Position numbers and translations under genes: made by a program. From Bacillota bacterium (GTDB taxonomy: Bacteria; Bacillota; Clostridia; Acetivibrionales; DSM-1351): 63,096 nucleotides of DNA. The notes beneath the pieces were generated by a model. That model saw only the letters and a program-made list of their open reading frames with translations, was not told the origin of the DNA and made no database searches. The stretch covers positions 1 through 63,096 of the forward strand of contig JAEYHZ010000032.1 of the NCBI GenBank assembly GCA_023409265.1, given 5' to 3'. Shown here piece after piece: positions 43,223 through 52,424 of this stretch (position 1 is the first letter of the stretch; each line of letters starts with the position of its first letter).

Positions 43223-43867
43223 TCATATATATTTATTTTCGATAGCGAAAAGGGTAAGCTTGCTTCGGTCATTCAGGCGGAGTTTACTGTACAAATTGCT
43301 GATATAGTTTTTTACTGTTCCTTCCGAGATGTAGAGCTGACCGGCAATTTCAGTATTGGTCATTCCCTTGCCTACAAGCCTGAGAACATCTCTTTCCCGT
43401 TCTGTGAGCTCATCGGGATATTTGCCGGAATTGGTCTGATTTCCACTGCCTGTAATATGTGTTATGATTTTTGCTGCAATTTCAGGCTGCATAATTGAGT
43501 TGCCCTGACAGGCATCTCTTATAGCCCCCACCAGCTTCTCTGAGGAAAGGTCCTTCAATATATAACCGACTGCTCCGTTCTTAAGCGCTTCAATGATAAA
43601 CTCGTCGTCATCAAAGGTGGTCAGGATTATTACCTTTATACCGGGATATTGCTGTTTGATGAGCCTTGTACATTCAACACCATTCATAACAGGCATCCTG
43701 ATATCCATCAGAACTACATCGGGCTGAGCTACAGCTATTTTATCAAGGGCATCCTGCCCGTTTTCAGCCAGTTGGACCACAGTCAAATCCTGTTCCAGAT
43801 CCAGTATTGTTTTTAAGCCTTCACGCATTAAGCGTTGATCATCGGTTATCATTATTTTTATTTTCAT
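43223..43867 (-). CDS. NarL/LuxR-family response regulator
   Basis: About 214 residues: receiver domain (1-118) with ITDDQRLMREG, phosphoacceptor Asp in VVLMDIRMP and Lys in ILKDLSSEK; LuxR-type helix-turn-helix (about 148-210) with LTERERDVLRLVGKGMTNTE and ISEGTVKNYISNLYSKL. It is a standard two-component partner of the kinase encoded 73 bp upstream. The ATG at 43867 has GGAGG 5 bp upstream, so the four extra codons of the longer frame are left out. Confidence 0.93.
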   Translation of the reverse strand: MKIKIMITDDQRLMREGLKTILDLEQDLTVVQLAENGQDALDKIAVAQPDVVLMDIRMPVMNGVECTRLIKQQYPGIKVIILTTFDDDEFIIEALKNGAVGYILKDLSSEKLVGAIRDACQGNSIMQPEIAAKIITHITGSGNQTNSGKYPDELTERERDVLRLVGKGMTNTEIAGQLYISEGTVKNYISNLYSKLRLNDRSKLTLFAIENKYI

Positions 43868-43940
43868 TGTAACCTCCATGTGGATGGGATAAGGTAAAGT
43901 GGGCTAAGTCCTCAACAATAAAATACAGTATAAACTCCAT

Positions 43941-45125
43941 CTATATTGACATGTTTGGGATTAATATTACAGTCTTAAAGCCCCTACCGTAAACACTCGA
44001 AAACACGACTTTTCCATTGAGGCTTTCGATTCTTTCCCTTATGCCTCTCATGCCATATCCTTTTTTTATGCTGCTGCAGCCAAGTCCATTATCTTCAATT
44101 GACACCTGGACCATATTATTATCATGCTTCACGGAAATACTGATTTCACTCGGCTGTCCATGTCGGATGGAATTTGTAATACTCTCCTGAATTGCCCGGA
44201 ACAGAGCAATTTCAACCTGAGACGGAAATTTAATGTCACTGGAAAGAGAACAGGTAAGCGAAATATGTACTTTGGCATTTTCCATCGTTTCATTAATTAT
44301 CGAGGATATGGAGGCCAAAAAGGTTTTATCTTCCATTGCCTGCGGCCTAAGTGCTTTTATTGAGCGTTTTACGTCATTGAAACCGCTTCTGGACAATTCC
44401 TGTGCTTTTTCCAGTTCAGTCGGAAGTCTGGAGGGGTCAGCCGATGAGAGCTTTTTACATACTTCCAATTGGACAATGAGATTCGTTAGTGTATGAGCAA
44501 GAGTATCGTGTATCTCCCTGGCCATCCTTGTTCTTTCTTCTTCAATTGTGAGCTTTTGGGCTAAAGCAGATTGTTCAATCAGTTTTTTATAGGCTTCCTC
44601 AAGTTCAGTGTTAATATGCGCCTGTTTTTCCTTTTCGCGTATCTGCATTTTTACAAGATAACTCATACCCATTACGAAAGCTGTGGAGATAATGATGGAA
44701 AATAGCATTGACAGCAGTGAATTCGCCAGCGCCAACCTGCCATTCCTTAGGGCATAAATTGTAATTTGAAATACAAGGAAGGTCAGCGCGAGAGGAACGG
44801 AATACAAAAACGGATATATTATAACCGTGGATGAAACCAGTACATAAAAGTATAAAATGTTGAAACTGATGTTCTCAAAAAAGCCTATGACGAGTATGAG
44901 GAGCATCTCCAGTATGATACTGGCGACCGTATATTTAACCGGTTTATTATGTGCAAACAGATAGTATTCTCTGAAATAGTTTACAAAAAACAAAATCAGA
45001 ATGAGAGGGATAAGGCAGATAAGATTCTTCGGCGTATTATTAATAATTATTAGAATGGTAGCTGAAATATAAGTAAATAAGGTAAGCCACCTGAAAATAT
45101 TCTTTACCTGCAAAGCTTTGCCCAT
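43941..45125 (-). CDS. DesK/NarX-type sensor histidine kinase (HisKA_3)
   Basis: About 394 residues: five or six N-terminal TMs (about 8-165) with no extracytoplasmic domain of note, a coiled coil, HisKA_3 with REIHDTLAHTLT (His206) and an ATPase domain with NSIRHG, VSIEDNGLGC and GMRGIRERIESLNG. Such kinases often sense membrane state. The start at 45125 has GGAGG 5 bp upstream. It forms an operon with the NarL-type regulator and perhaps the downstream hydrolase, a lipid-related context. Confidence 0.92.
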   Translation of the reverse strand: MGKALQVKNIFRWLTLFTYISATILIIINNTPKNLICLIPLILILFFVNYFREYYLFAHNKPVKYTVASIILEMLLILVIGFFENISFNILYFYVLVSSTVIIYPFLYSVPLALTFLVFQITIYALRNGRLALANSLLSMLFSIIISTAFVMGMSYLVKMQIREKEKQAHINTELEEAYKKLIEQSALAQKLTIEEERTRMAREIHDTLAHTLTNLIVQLEVCKKLSSADPSRLPTELEKAQELSRSGFNDVKRSIKALRPQAMEDKTFLASISSIINETMENAKVHISLTCSLSSDIKFPSQVEIALFRAIQESITNSIRHGQPSEISISVKHDNNMVQVSIEDNGLGCSSIKKGYGMRGIRERIESLNGKVVFSSVYGRGFKTVILIPNMSI

Positions 45126-45268
45126 TGAAACCTCCTGCGACAACTGAATAGGTAATTGCTTATAAGAGTTATTTGCAAGACATGCTGAGTTTTTCCATGA
45201 ATATAATTATACCATCAGGTAAAGTTTTAGCAAAAATAATTTAATCCATGGACAGATCAGGTGGACAT

Positions 45269-46150
45269 ATGAGTAACAATGTTTTAAATCATATAATGTT
45301 TATATCAGTTATTTTAGCCGTGTCAGCTTTTACAATTATTCTGGCAGGGATTTTTATGAATCTTCTTATGGTAAGGGCAGAAAGATTCCTCAATAAATTG
45401 GCTAAAAAGGTTAGTCCAAAATTTAATAAGAAGTACAGTATTATGTTCCTGGAAGGAATTTATTTTCTGGTGATAGCTTTATGGGGAATAATTATTATGG
45501 CTTTCATTAAGAACGGAAAACTATCGGATATCATATTTTTAATTATTTCTGTGATAATTGTTAACTTTTCCGCAATATTACTGTTGGCAATTCGAAATGA
45601 CAAAACTGATGTGCTATCCTTTGGTATACCGGGACAAAAATACCGGAATACCAAAATTAGGAAAAGCTTTTTATTAAACCAGATTAAACTTCTGCTGGAT
45701 TCTTTAACAGACAAGGTTACAATTATTTTATATCCTTTAATAGTATTAATTTATCTATTATTTAAATTATTAAAATGGCCGGAGGAGAGCTATTTCTTTT
45801 TACTCATAGTTTTACCGATTTTTCTGGGACTATGGATTTATTTAGGCATCAATATAAAAGAGGATGGTTCAACTGTATTTTTAAATGATCAGAATACTAA
45901 AAACTTTAGAAGAGTAGTTTTATATTCAGTGCTTTTGATAATAGCATTTAAATGTTCCTTTAATTCCTATTTAATCGGTCTGGGTATCAATACCGATTAT
46001 GCTTTAAAATATACAACAGTATTTCTTAACACTTATTCAGCTATTTTTATTGCCTGCGACAGATTGTTAAAAGCATGGACAGACAATTATAACGCATACA
46101 AAAAAACTGAAGAGGAAACCAAACCCTCTAGCGTCCGGCAGCCTTCATAA
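45269..46150 (+). CDS. Polytopic membrane protein of unknown function
   Basis: About 293 residues with roughly seven hydrophobic segments (first about 8-35, last about 245-265) and a hydrophilic tail rich in Lys and Glu. No family was recognised. Start ATG at 45269 with a weak AGGTGG is chosen over 45248. Its last 23 bp overlap the 3' end of the convergent LysM gene. Confidence 0.6.
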   Translation: MSNNVLNHIMFISVILAVSAFTIILAGIFMNLLMVRAERFLNKLAKKVSPKFNKKYSIMFLEGIYFLVIALWGIIIMAFIKNGKLSDIIFLIISVIIVNFSAILLLAIRNDKTDVLSFGIPGQKYRNTKIRKSFLLNQIKLLLDSLTDKVTIILYPLIVLIYLLFKLLKWPEESYFFLLIVLPIFLGLWIYLGINIKEDGSTVFLNDQNTKNFRRVVLYSVLLIIAFKCSFNSYLIGLGINTDYALKYTTVFLNTYSAIFIACDRLLKAWTDNYNAYKKTEEETKPSSVRQPS

Positions 46151-47600
46151 CCATATTATCATGCTCCTTAATATATGCTGAAGATGTTGTGCTGCTGTGT
46201 GAAGTACTATTTTTCATATATACGTCAAAGTGACCTGTTACTCCGTTAGCCCCTATGGTATCTACATCATGTGGCATACCTGAAAGAGACGCTGCCAGGT
46301 TCATTCCGTTAATATATATTACAACCGCCCTGGGAGACCACTTCCAGGTTCCAAAGAGGCTCTTCATGGTCGTAGTATCTGCTGAGGTAAGAGGTTCTAT
46401 ATCTATATGGTTATAACCACCAATCATTCTGGCTTTAAATTGTTTTCCGGTATCCACGTCCACAACAGTAAAAGTGGCATTTCTCTTAACAAGGTATTGC
46501 CCCTCCAGAACCCAGTCAACCGGGGCACCCTTCTGAGCTGGTGCTTTTGCCTGTCCAGGTGTGACGGTATATGCCCGGGGTGCATAGCCGGATATGGCTA
46601 TTTTATCTCCGGCTTCGAACCATTGATCGGCAGTCATGTAGTTATATTTTATTATGTCTGCAGCTGGAACTCCGAATTTTTTAGAAATAGAGGTGGCGGT
46701 ATCTCCAGGTTGGACAATATAAGTCACGGCCGGCCATTTTGTACTGGAGGCTGGGGCAGGTGCGGGTGCAGGTGCGGGTGTCGGTGTTGCAGTTGCGGCG
46801 TTGGGAATAACCAGAGTTTGTCCGGGGAAGATATTGTCTCCTGTCAAATTGTTTGCACGCTTTAGCGCATCCACAGTTACTCCGAATTTCTTTGCTATAC
46901 TCCACAGGGAGTTTCCGGCCAATACGGTGTACCTGGTTTGGGTCGCTCTTTTGGAAACATCAACCGTTTTGGCAGCACTATTCAGTGTAACACTGTATCC
47001 TAAATTTTCAGCAATAAATCTCAGCGGTGCGTAGGTTACGCCATTAATCGACAGGGAAGCAGGCATGGCTGTCTGAACTCCATTTACGCGGGCAACCGAA
47101 TTACCCCTGACGAAAGCAATGGATTTACCGTTAAGATTTATCCCTACAGTTTTGGAGGAGCTGTTCCACCAAACGTTTGCTCCTATGGTTCTGCCAAACT
47201 CACTTATAGGTACGTAGGTAATGTTATTGTGTATCAAGGGCTTGTTTTGGAAGGTCTGTACGTTTCCGTTAACCGAGACCTTTACATTGTAGTTGTAGGC
47301 ACTTTGAGTCTGAGCAGTTCCTGCAGTTGTTCCGGCCGCCTGTGCATAAGCAGGCAATCCAAGCATAAAGGATGAAATTATTGCCGTACCAAGCATTATT
47401 TTGGCAGTATTGATCTTTATATCAGGAAATTTCTCAAGAATGTTTTGTATCAGGTTTTGTTTAAGGCCATCCTTATCTCCGCCGGCTTTGCTTAATTCAC
47501 TGGCAAATTCTGCGTCCATACTTCCTTTTTCAAAATACAGAATCAGATCGTACCCGCCGTTCTCAGCTTCAACTAACTTATAGCTTTTAAACAAATCCAT
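46128..47600 (-). CDS. Stalk (copper amine oxidase N-like) and LysM cell-wall protein
   Basis: 490 residues: a cytoplasmic leader (about 1-65), an internal signal/TM (about 66-90), two copper-amine-oxidase-N/stalk repeats (about 100-215; ITYVPISEFGRTIGANVWW and VTYAPLRFIAENLGYSV), LysM 1 (about 222-268; YTVLAGNSLWSIAKKFGV), a Pro/Ala linker, LysM 2 (about 295-338; YIVQPGDTATSISKKFGV) and a C-terminal domain (about 360-490) with GGYNHIDIEP, HFDVYMKNSTSHSS and a final EHDNMVMKAAGR. The spaced His residues suggest a metal-binding peptidase or hydrolase acting on the wall, which is inference. GGAGGG precedes the ATG. Confidence 0.85.
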   Translation of the reverse strand: MDLFKSYKLVEAENGGYDLILYFEKGSMDAEFASELSKAGGDKDGLKQNLIQNILEKFPDIKINTAKIMLGTAIISSFMLGLPAYAQAAGTTAGTAQTQSAYNYNVKVSVNGNVQTFQNKPLIHNNITYVPISEFGRTIGANVWWNSSSKTVGINLNGKSIAFVRGNSVARVNGVQTAMPASLSINGVTYAPLRFIAENLGYSVTLNSAAKTVDVSKRATQTRYTVLAGNSLWSIAKKFGVTVDALKRANNLTGDNIFPGQTLVIPNAATATPTPAPAPAPAPASSTKWPAVTYIVQPGDTATSISKKFGVPAADIIKYNYMTADQWFEAGDKIAISGYAPRAYTVTPGQAKAPAQKGAPVDWVLEGQYLVKRNATFTVVDVDTGKQFKARMIGGYNHIDIEPLTSADTTTMKSLFGTWKWSPRAVVIYINGMNLAASLSGMPHDVDTIGANGVTGHFDVYMKNSTSHSSTTSSAYIKEHDNMVMKAAGR

Positions 47601-47755
47601 AATGAATCCCTCCGATGAAATTTTGTTAATTATAGTATTTCAAATTGAGGAATTTTTATTTTTAAAAAATTACCAAAAATCTTAAAGGATAATTTATAAA
47701 AGCACGTAAAAACTAAAATAGGTTTAAAAAATATAGTTTGTTGGGAGGTAATAAA

Positions 47756-48169
47756 GTGGGTAAATCAGGATCTTATGGTAATGATGAAAATTTAGTATAC
47801 ACTGATTGCAATTCATCCGGCTGTAATGAATGCGGATGTGAAAGCTTGAATGTTGAACTTTCTGATAAAATATCAGATGATAATTATTCAAAGGGTGTTT
47901 CCTTCACAAACTTTGGAGACAAAGTCAAAGTGACTTATGAAGGACAGCTCTCAAAAAGTGGTGCAAATGAAGTCTTTGCCGTAGTAAGCTTTGGTGACAA
48001 TAACAACTGGCAAAACAGCTCAACTTACCCTATGAACAATACCAACCAATACAAGTATGAGTTATCTGTCCCGGCTCAGAGCAAACAGCAGATAAACATA
48101 GCTTTTAAGGATGGCGCAGACAACTGGGATAATAATTCAGGAAAAAACTATAGTTATTATATCCAATAA
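47756..48169 (+). CDS. Leaderless CBM25/CBM53-like starch-binding-domain protein
   Basis: About 137 residues. After a Cys-rich start (CNSSGCNECGC, about 19-29) comes a single carbohydrate-binding module (about 45-137) with the family signature NWDNNSGKNYSYY at its end and the aromatic positions NNWQNS and YPMNN. There is no signal peptide, so it may act in the cytoplasm on glycogen-like polymer or leave by another route. The GTG at 47756 has GGGAGG 7 bp upstream. It is divergent from the LysM gene and monocistronic. Confidence 0.75.
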   Translation: MGKSGSYGNDENLVYTDCNSSGCNECGCESLNVELSDKISDDNYSKGVSFTNFGDKVKVTYEGQLSKSGANEVFAVVSFGDNNNWQNSSTYPMNNTNQYKYELSVPAQSKQQINIAFKDGADNWDNNSGKNYSYYIQ

Positions 48170-48205
48170 GTAACAGGCAGCCGTAGGGCTGCCTGTTACT
48201 TATTA
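48168..48205 (+). terminator. Terminator after the CBM gene
   Basis: AAGTAACAGGCAGCC (48168-48182) and GGCTGCCTGTTACTT (48187-48201) form a perfect 15-bp stem that starts inside the stop codon. Confidence 0.85.
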
Positions 48206-48265
48206 AAATAAGAATTTTTAAAAATAGAAAAAAGCTTTCAGACAAATCAGAAAGCTTTCATCATT

Positions 48266-48341
48266 TGGTGCGCCATCAGGGATTCGAACCCGGGACACCC
48301 TGATTAAGAGTCAGGTGCTCTACCAACTGAGCTAATAGCGC
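48266..48341 (-). tRNA. tRNA-Lys (CTT anticodon)
   Basis: On the minus strand the acceptor arms are GCGCTAT and ATGGCGC; the D arm is GCTC-AGTTGGTA-GAGC; the anticodon stem CCTGA/TCAGG holds the loop CTCTTAA, giving anticodon CTT for Lys AAG codons; the T arm is CCGGG-TTCGAAT-CCCTG. The discriminator A and the CCA end are encoded. It is a single tRNA with no neighbour tRNA. Confidence 0.97.
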
Positions 48342-48448
48342 ATAGTGAGCTCAACATAAATTTTTATGAGAGCTTGTTTATTATATGCACTATTTTGTTT
48401 TTTGTCAAGTTGTTTATCATAATTTATATAAAAAGGTAGGAGAAAGCT

Positions 48449-49165
48449 TTACACTTTTAAGATCATGTCAGCTTCCACGACGGATAAATCCTTTGCTCTT
48501 ATTGTAGCCCGCTGTACACTGGAGGCCGACCCGACACCCAACACTCTCATTCCGGCTGCCAGTGCAGCGTCGACACCGGCTTCGGCATCCTCCACCACCA
48601 GACAGTTTTGGGGGAGGATGCCGAGTTTTTGGGCAGCCACCAGAAAAACTTCAGGGTCGGGTTTACTTCTTGAAATATCATTCCCATCTGCAGTAGCATC
48701 AAAATATTTATCCAGGCCGATACTCTTAAGAATCAAGGGAGAATTCCTGCTGGAGGAGCCGATTGCAACTTTGATACCGCGCTCCTTCAAAGCTGTAAGA
48801 AACCTTTTGACTCCGGGAAGTATATCCTCCGGTGTCAGGATTTTTATTAATTCCCTATAATAACCGTTCTTTCTTTCTGCCATTTTAGTTTTTTGTTCTC
48901 CGGTATCTTTTTTTGTAGCCAGCTCAAGAATTATTTCCAGACTTTCCATCCTGCTTACACCTCTCAGACGTTCATTTATTGCTTTATCAAAATAAATGCC
49001 TTCTTCATCGGCCAGCAGCTTCCAAGCCTGGTAGTGGCAATCATCCGTGGAGACAATAACTCCGTCCAGATCGAAAATTACACCTTTTACAGGAGGCATA
49101 TTGTCAATGACATACATATTGTCAGTTTCAGTCCTTGTATCAGCAATTGCTATATTATTAGTCAT
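48449..49165 (-). CDS. pgmB: Beta-phosphoglucomutase
   Basis: 238 residues of the HAD superfamily. The catalytic pair is in FDLDGVIV (Asp32 nucleophile, Asp34 acid/base), followed by the cap-domain block RLRGVSRMESLEIIL, the Ser motif GSSSRNS and the metal-binding VVEDAEAGV. It converts beta-glucose 1-phosphate to glucose 6-phosphate. The gene overlaps the GH65 stop codon by 4 bp (ATGA), so the two are coupled. About 23 residues precede the usual start of the family; an internal ATG at MPPVKG is possible but lacks a ribosome site. It completes the phosphorolytic pathway of this operon. Confidence 0.95.
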   Translation of the reverse strand: MTNNIAIADTRTETDNMYVIDNMPPVKGVIFDLDGVIVSTDDCHYQAWKLLADEEGIYFDKAINERLRGVSRMESLEIILELATKKDTGEQKTKMAERKNGYYRELIKILTPEDILPGVKRFLTALKERGIKVAIGSSSRNSPLILKSIGLDKYFDATADGNDISRSKPDPEVFLVAAQKLGILPQNCLVVEDAEAGVDAALAAGMRVLGVGSASSVQRATIRAKDLSVVEADMILKV

Positions 49166-51495
49166 ACTGCGTTCTCCTGTCCCAAATTGATCTTTTCCCC
49201 ATTACTTGTAATTTGGAGGCTGCTACCTTTCAGAAGCTTATAGCTTACATTGTTTCGTTCAACCCGGACCTGTATCAATCTACCCTTGTATGTAATCTTA
49301 AAGCTGTAGCCCTCCCAGTTTTCAGGAAGGTACGGGTTGAAGTAAAGCCCGTCCTCATAAGCTCTCATGCCTGCAAACCCGTTTACGACACACATCCAGG
49401 TACCTGCCATATTAGCGGCGTGGATACCGTCCCTGGTATTGCCATGGTAATCATCCAGATCCATTCGTGCGGTACTCATAAAATACCTGTATGCCTTGTC
49501 ATGGCAGCCTATTTCACTTGCCATAATACTGAAAATTGCAGTTGAGAGGGAGGAGTCGTGGGTTGTAAATTTCTCATAGAAATCAAAGTTGATTCTTTTC
49601 TCCTCCATTGTAAAGGTATTTCCAAGGAAAAACATTGCCAAAACCAGATCTGCCTGTTTACATACCTGGTGTCTGTAAATAACAAGAGGATGGTAGTGAA
49701 GCAGTAGCGGGTAATTTTCTCCGGGAGTGTTTTTGAAATCCCAGGGTGCCCTGTCAAGAAAACTGTCATCCTGAAGGTATATACCCATCTTTTCATCATA
49801 GGGGACATACATATTATCCACAGCTACTTTCCACGCTGTTACTTCTGAGTTTTTAAGGTGTATTTTTTCAGACAGCCTTTTGAACTCGGCCGGAAACCTT
49901 TTTTCCATCAGCTGTGCTGTCTTGTACGCATATTCCAGGTTTACCCTGGCCATAAGGTTTGTATAACAGTTGTTGTTTACAACTGCACTGTATTCATCCG
50001 GTCCGGTAACACTATTTATGCAGAACTTGTTTCCCTTGTGAGGAATATAGCTTCCCAAATCAACCCACAGTCTGGCTGTCTCAAAGAGAAGTTCAGCACC
50101 GTATTCAACCAGGAATTCATAGTCTTCCGCGGCCTCCATGTATCTTTTTACGGCAAATGCAATATCGGCATTTATATGATACTGGGCAGTTCCGGCAGGA
50201 TAATATGCTGAGCATTCTTCACCATTGATTCCCCGCCAGGGGAACAGAGCACCCTTGGGATGATTCATCTGGCGGGCACGCTCTCTTGCTTTGTCCAGCT
50301 TGCCATACCTGAATTCCAGAAGTTTTCTGCTTATATGGGAATTATTATACAGGAAGAAGGGAAGAATGTAAGTTTCAGTGTCCCAGAAATAATGTCCTTC
50401 ATAGCCTTCACCTGAAAGTCCCTTTGCAGCAATATTGGTTTTTCCGTCCCTGCCCACTGATTGCAGCAGGTGGAACATATTCAGCCTGATTCCCTGTTGA
50501 AGTGCAATATCACCTTTTATCTCAACGTCGGTTCTGAACCAGAAATCCTCCAGAAATGCCCTCTGTTTCTCCTTTAACCCTTGGAATCCGCATGAAACTG
50601 CATCTGAAAGTATATTTTTATTTATCTCCACCAGGTTAGCCTCTCTACAATCCAGAGAAGTTATATAGGAGATAAACTTGTTCAGTCTGATTGGCCGACT
50701 TTCCTCTGCATTAATGATAAATTCCATGCCAATTGATAACTCTTCATCTAGTAGTCGGCTTTCATAAGGATTATTGGTTTCAAGCTGATTTGACATTGCA
50801 CAGGCTAAAGTAAGACCCGAGTTTTTAGTCTTTTGTACTATGGAACAATAATCTGCTTCCATTAGCTTGTTTTCTACCGACAAAACCCTGCCTTGCAGCC
50901 CGGAACCTACACGGGGATCATTTTCAACTGTTATGTTCTTTACGTTTCCGTCTAAAATTGACTGAATTCTTATCTCGCCTGAGAAATTGAGGGGCGTTGC
51001 TTCATAACTTATAACGGCCTGGTGTTTATTTTGCAGTGAAACAATTCTTTGAATGTCTATCTTAACTCTTTTTCCTCCCGGTGAGACCCATACAAGGTTT
51101 CTATACAGTATTCCGGTTTTAAGACAAAGTGTTCTTTTATATTCCTCCAAAGTACCTGTCTGCATGCTGAACTCTTCATCACCAATAAAAAGTTTTATTA
51201 TTTTGGAATTGGTTACATTGAGCATAGTCTGGCCTTTTTCAGGAAAACCGTAGGCAATTTCGCCATACTTGATTACTTCAGTATCATAGAAACCGTTAAT
51301 ATAAGTGCCATCCAGACCTTTTTGTTTTAAACTGCCCAGACTTTCCTCAAAATTTCCCCTGAAACCCAAATAACCGTTTCCAGCAAAAAACATTGTTTCA
51401 TTTCTGAAGTTGCTTTCTAAATCAAATTTTTCTTCAATTATCTCCCATTCATTGTAAGGATAAATTGGTTTTTTAAATGACTGATTTATGTTCAT
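49162..51495 (-). CDS. GH65 disaccharide phosphorylase (kojibiose/nigerose/trehalose/maltose class)
   Basis: 777 residues, the full length of a GH65 enzyme: N-terminal beta-sandwich (about 1-270), helical linker, (alpha/alpha)6 barrel (about 325-690) and C-terminal jelly-roll. The opening FAGNGYLGFRGNFEES is typical. The general-acid Glu lies in GEECSAYYPAGTAQYHI (Glu426/427) and the phosphate-binding His-Ser region near STAIFSIMASEIG. The enzyme splits an alpha-glucobiose with phosphate to give beta-glucose 1-phosphate and glucose. The Ala-Tyr-Tyr-Pro after the Glu seems nearer kojibiose/nigerose-type members than maltose phosphorylases (from memory, moderate). It is in the same operon as the permeases and pgmB. 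Confidence 0.9.
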   Translation of the reverse strand: MNINQSFKKPIYPYNEWEIIEEKFDLESNFRNETMFFAGNGYLGFRGNFEESLGSLKQKGLDGTYINGFYDTEVIKYGEIAYGFPEKGQTMLNVTNSKIIKLFIGDEEFSMQTGTLEEYKRTLCLKTGILYRNLVWVSPGGKRVKIDIQRIVSLQNKHQAVISYEATPLNFSGEIRIQSILDGNVKNITVENDPRVGSGLQGRVLSVENKLMEADYCSIVQKTKNSGLTLACAMSNQLETNNPYESRLLDEELSIGMEFIINAEESRPIRLNKFISYITSLDCREANLVEINKNILSDAVSCGFQGLKEKQRAFLEDFWFRTDVEIKGDIALQQGIRLNMFHLLQSVGRDGKTNIAAKGLSGEGYEGHYFWDTETYILPFFLYNNSHISRKLLEFRYGKLDKARERARQMNHPKGALFPWRGINGEECSAYYPAGTAQYHINADIAFAVKRYMEAAEDYEFLVEYGAELLFETARLWVDLGSYIPHKGNKFCINSVTGPDEYSAVVNNNCYTNLMARVNLEYAYKTAQLMEKRFPAEFKRLSEKIHLKNSEVTAWKVAVDNMYVPYDEKMGIYLQDDSFLDRAPWDFKNTPGENYPLLLHYHPLVIYRHQVCKQADLVLAMFFLGNTFTMEEKRINFDFYEKFTTHDSSLSTAIFSIMASEIGCHDKAYRYFMSTARMDLDDYHGNTRDGIHAANMAGTWMCVVNGFAGMRAYEDGLYFNPYLPENWEGYSFKITYKGRLIQVRVERNNVSYKLLKGSSLQITSNGEKINLGQENAV

Positions 51496-51587
51496 ATATT
51501 TTCTCTCTTCTAATTAATTAATGATAAACAATTGGAGCCGGAAGTATTGTGAAGCCACAGATTGGAGACAGCTTCAGAATTGTACCA

Positions 51588-52424
51588 TCATCCCTTGATT
51601 CCTGTGGAGGCGACTCCTTCAATGTAATATCTCTGGAAAAGCAGGAACACTATTATAACCGGAATTGTAGTGAGTACAACTCCCGCCATTGTGACATTGA
51701 GTCTGTCGAAGAACTGATCCTTGGCAGAATTCAGACCTTGCACCAGAGTATACATCTTTTCCTGATTAACAAAAGTTGATGGAATAAGATAACTGTTCCA
51801 GGTATTTGTAAATGAAATAATTATGGTAGTAGCAAAAGCTGGCTTTATTAGCGGAACAATAATTCTGAAAAATGCTCCGATTTTGGATAAGCCGTCAATT
51901 CTTGCGGCTTCAAGCAGCTCATTGGGAATAGTGCTGATAAACTGCCTCATCAGGAATATGTACAGGCACTGGTAAAGATATGGAACTGTCAGAGAAGCCA
52001 TTGTATTGAGCCAGCCTATCTTTGCCATAGTGATATATACCGGTATCAGAATCATATGGTAGGGTATCATCATAGTTGCAAGCACTATCAGGAATATGAG
52101 CTTTTTACCAGGGAACTTCAATTTTGCTAGCGCATAGCCTGCCATGGAAGAAAAGAGGCAGCAGCCCAGAACTATGATTGCGGTCATGACGATGGTATTC
52201 ATATACCATACGGCAATTCCCCCTCCGGCATTCTGATAATGAGTAATCAAACGTATATAGCTGTCCAGGTTTAATTTCTCAAAACCTACAAACAGGGTGT
52301 TCACATCCTGTAAATCCTTAACGGAGGTATAAATGGCAAATACCAGCGGCAGTATGAAAATTACTGAGAAAGCTGACAGAAATATATATAAGATGGCGTT
52401 TTTAATATTCTTCAAACCAATCAC
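51588..52424 (-). CDS. MalG-type sugar ABC permease (GH65 operon)
   Basis: 278 residues, six predicted TMs. The EAA loop is ELLEAARIDGLSKIGAFFRI near residue 170. The ending YYIEGVASTGIKG is the usual MalG tail. The start overlaps the preceding permease stop by 4 bp. The GH65 gene follows after 92 bp. The substrate is likely the disaccharide cleaved by GH65. Confidence 0.93.
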   Translation of the reverse strand: MIGLKNIKNAILYIFLSAFSVIFILPLVFAIYTSVKDLQDVNTLFVGFEKLNLDSYIRLITHYQNAGGGIAVWYMNTIVMTAIIVLGCCLFSSMAGYALAKLKFPGKKLIFLIVLATMMIPYHMILIPVYITMAKIGWLNTMASLTVPYLYQCLYIFLMRQFISTIPNELLEAARIDGLSKIGAFFRIIVPLIKPAFATTIIISFTNTWNSYLIPSTFVNQEKMYTLVQGLNSAKDQFFDRLNVTMAGVVLTTIPVIIVFLLFQRYYIEGVASTGIKG

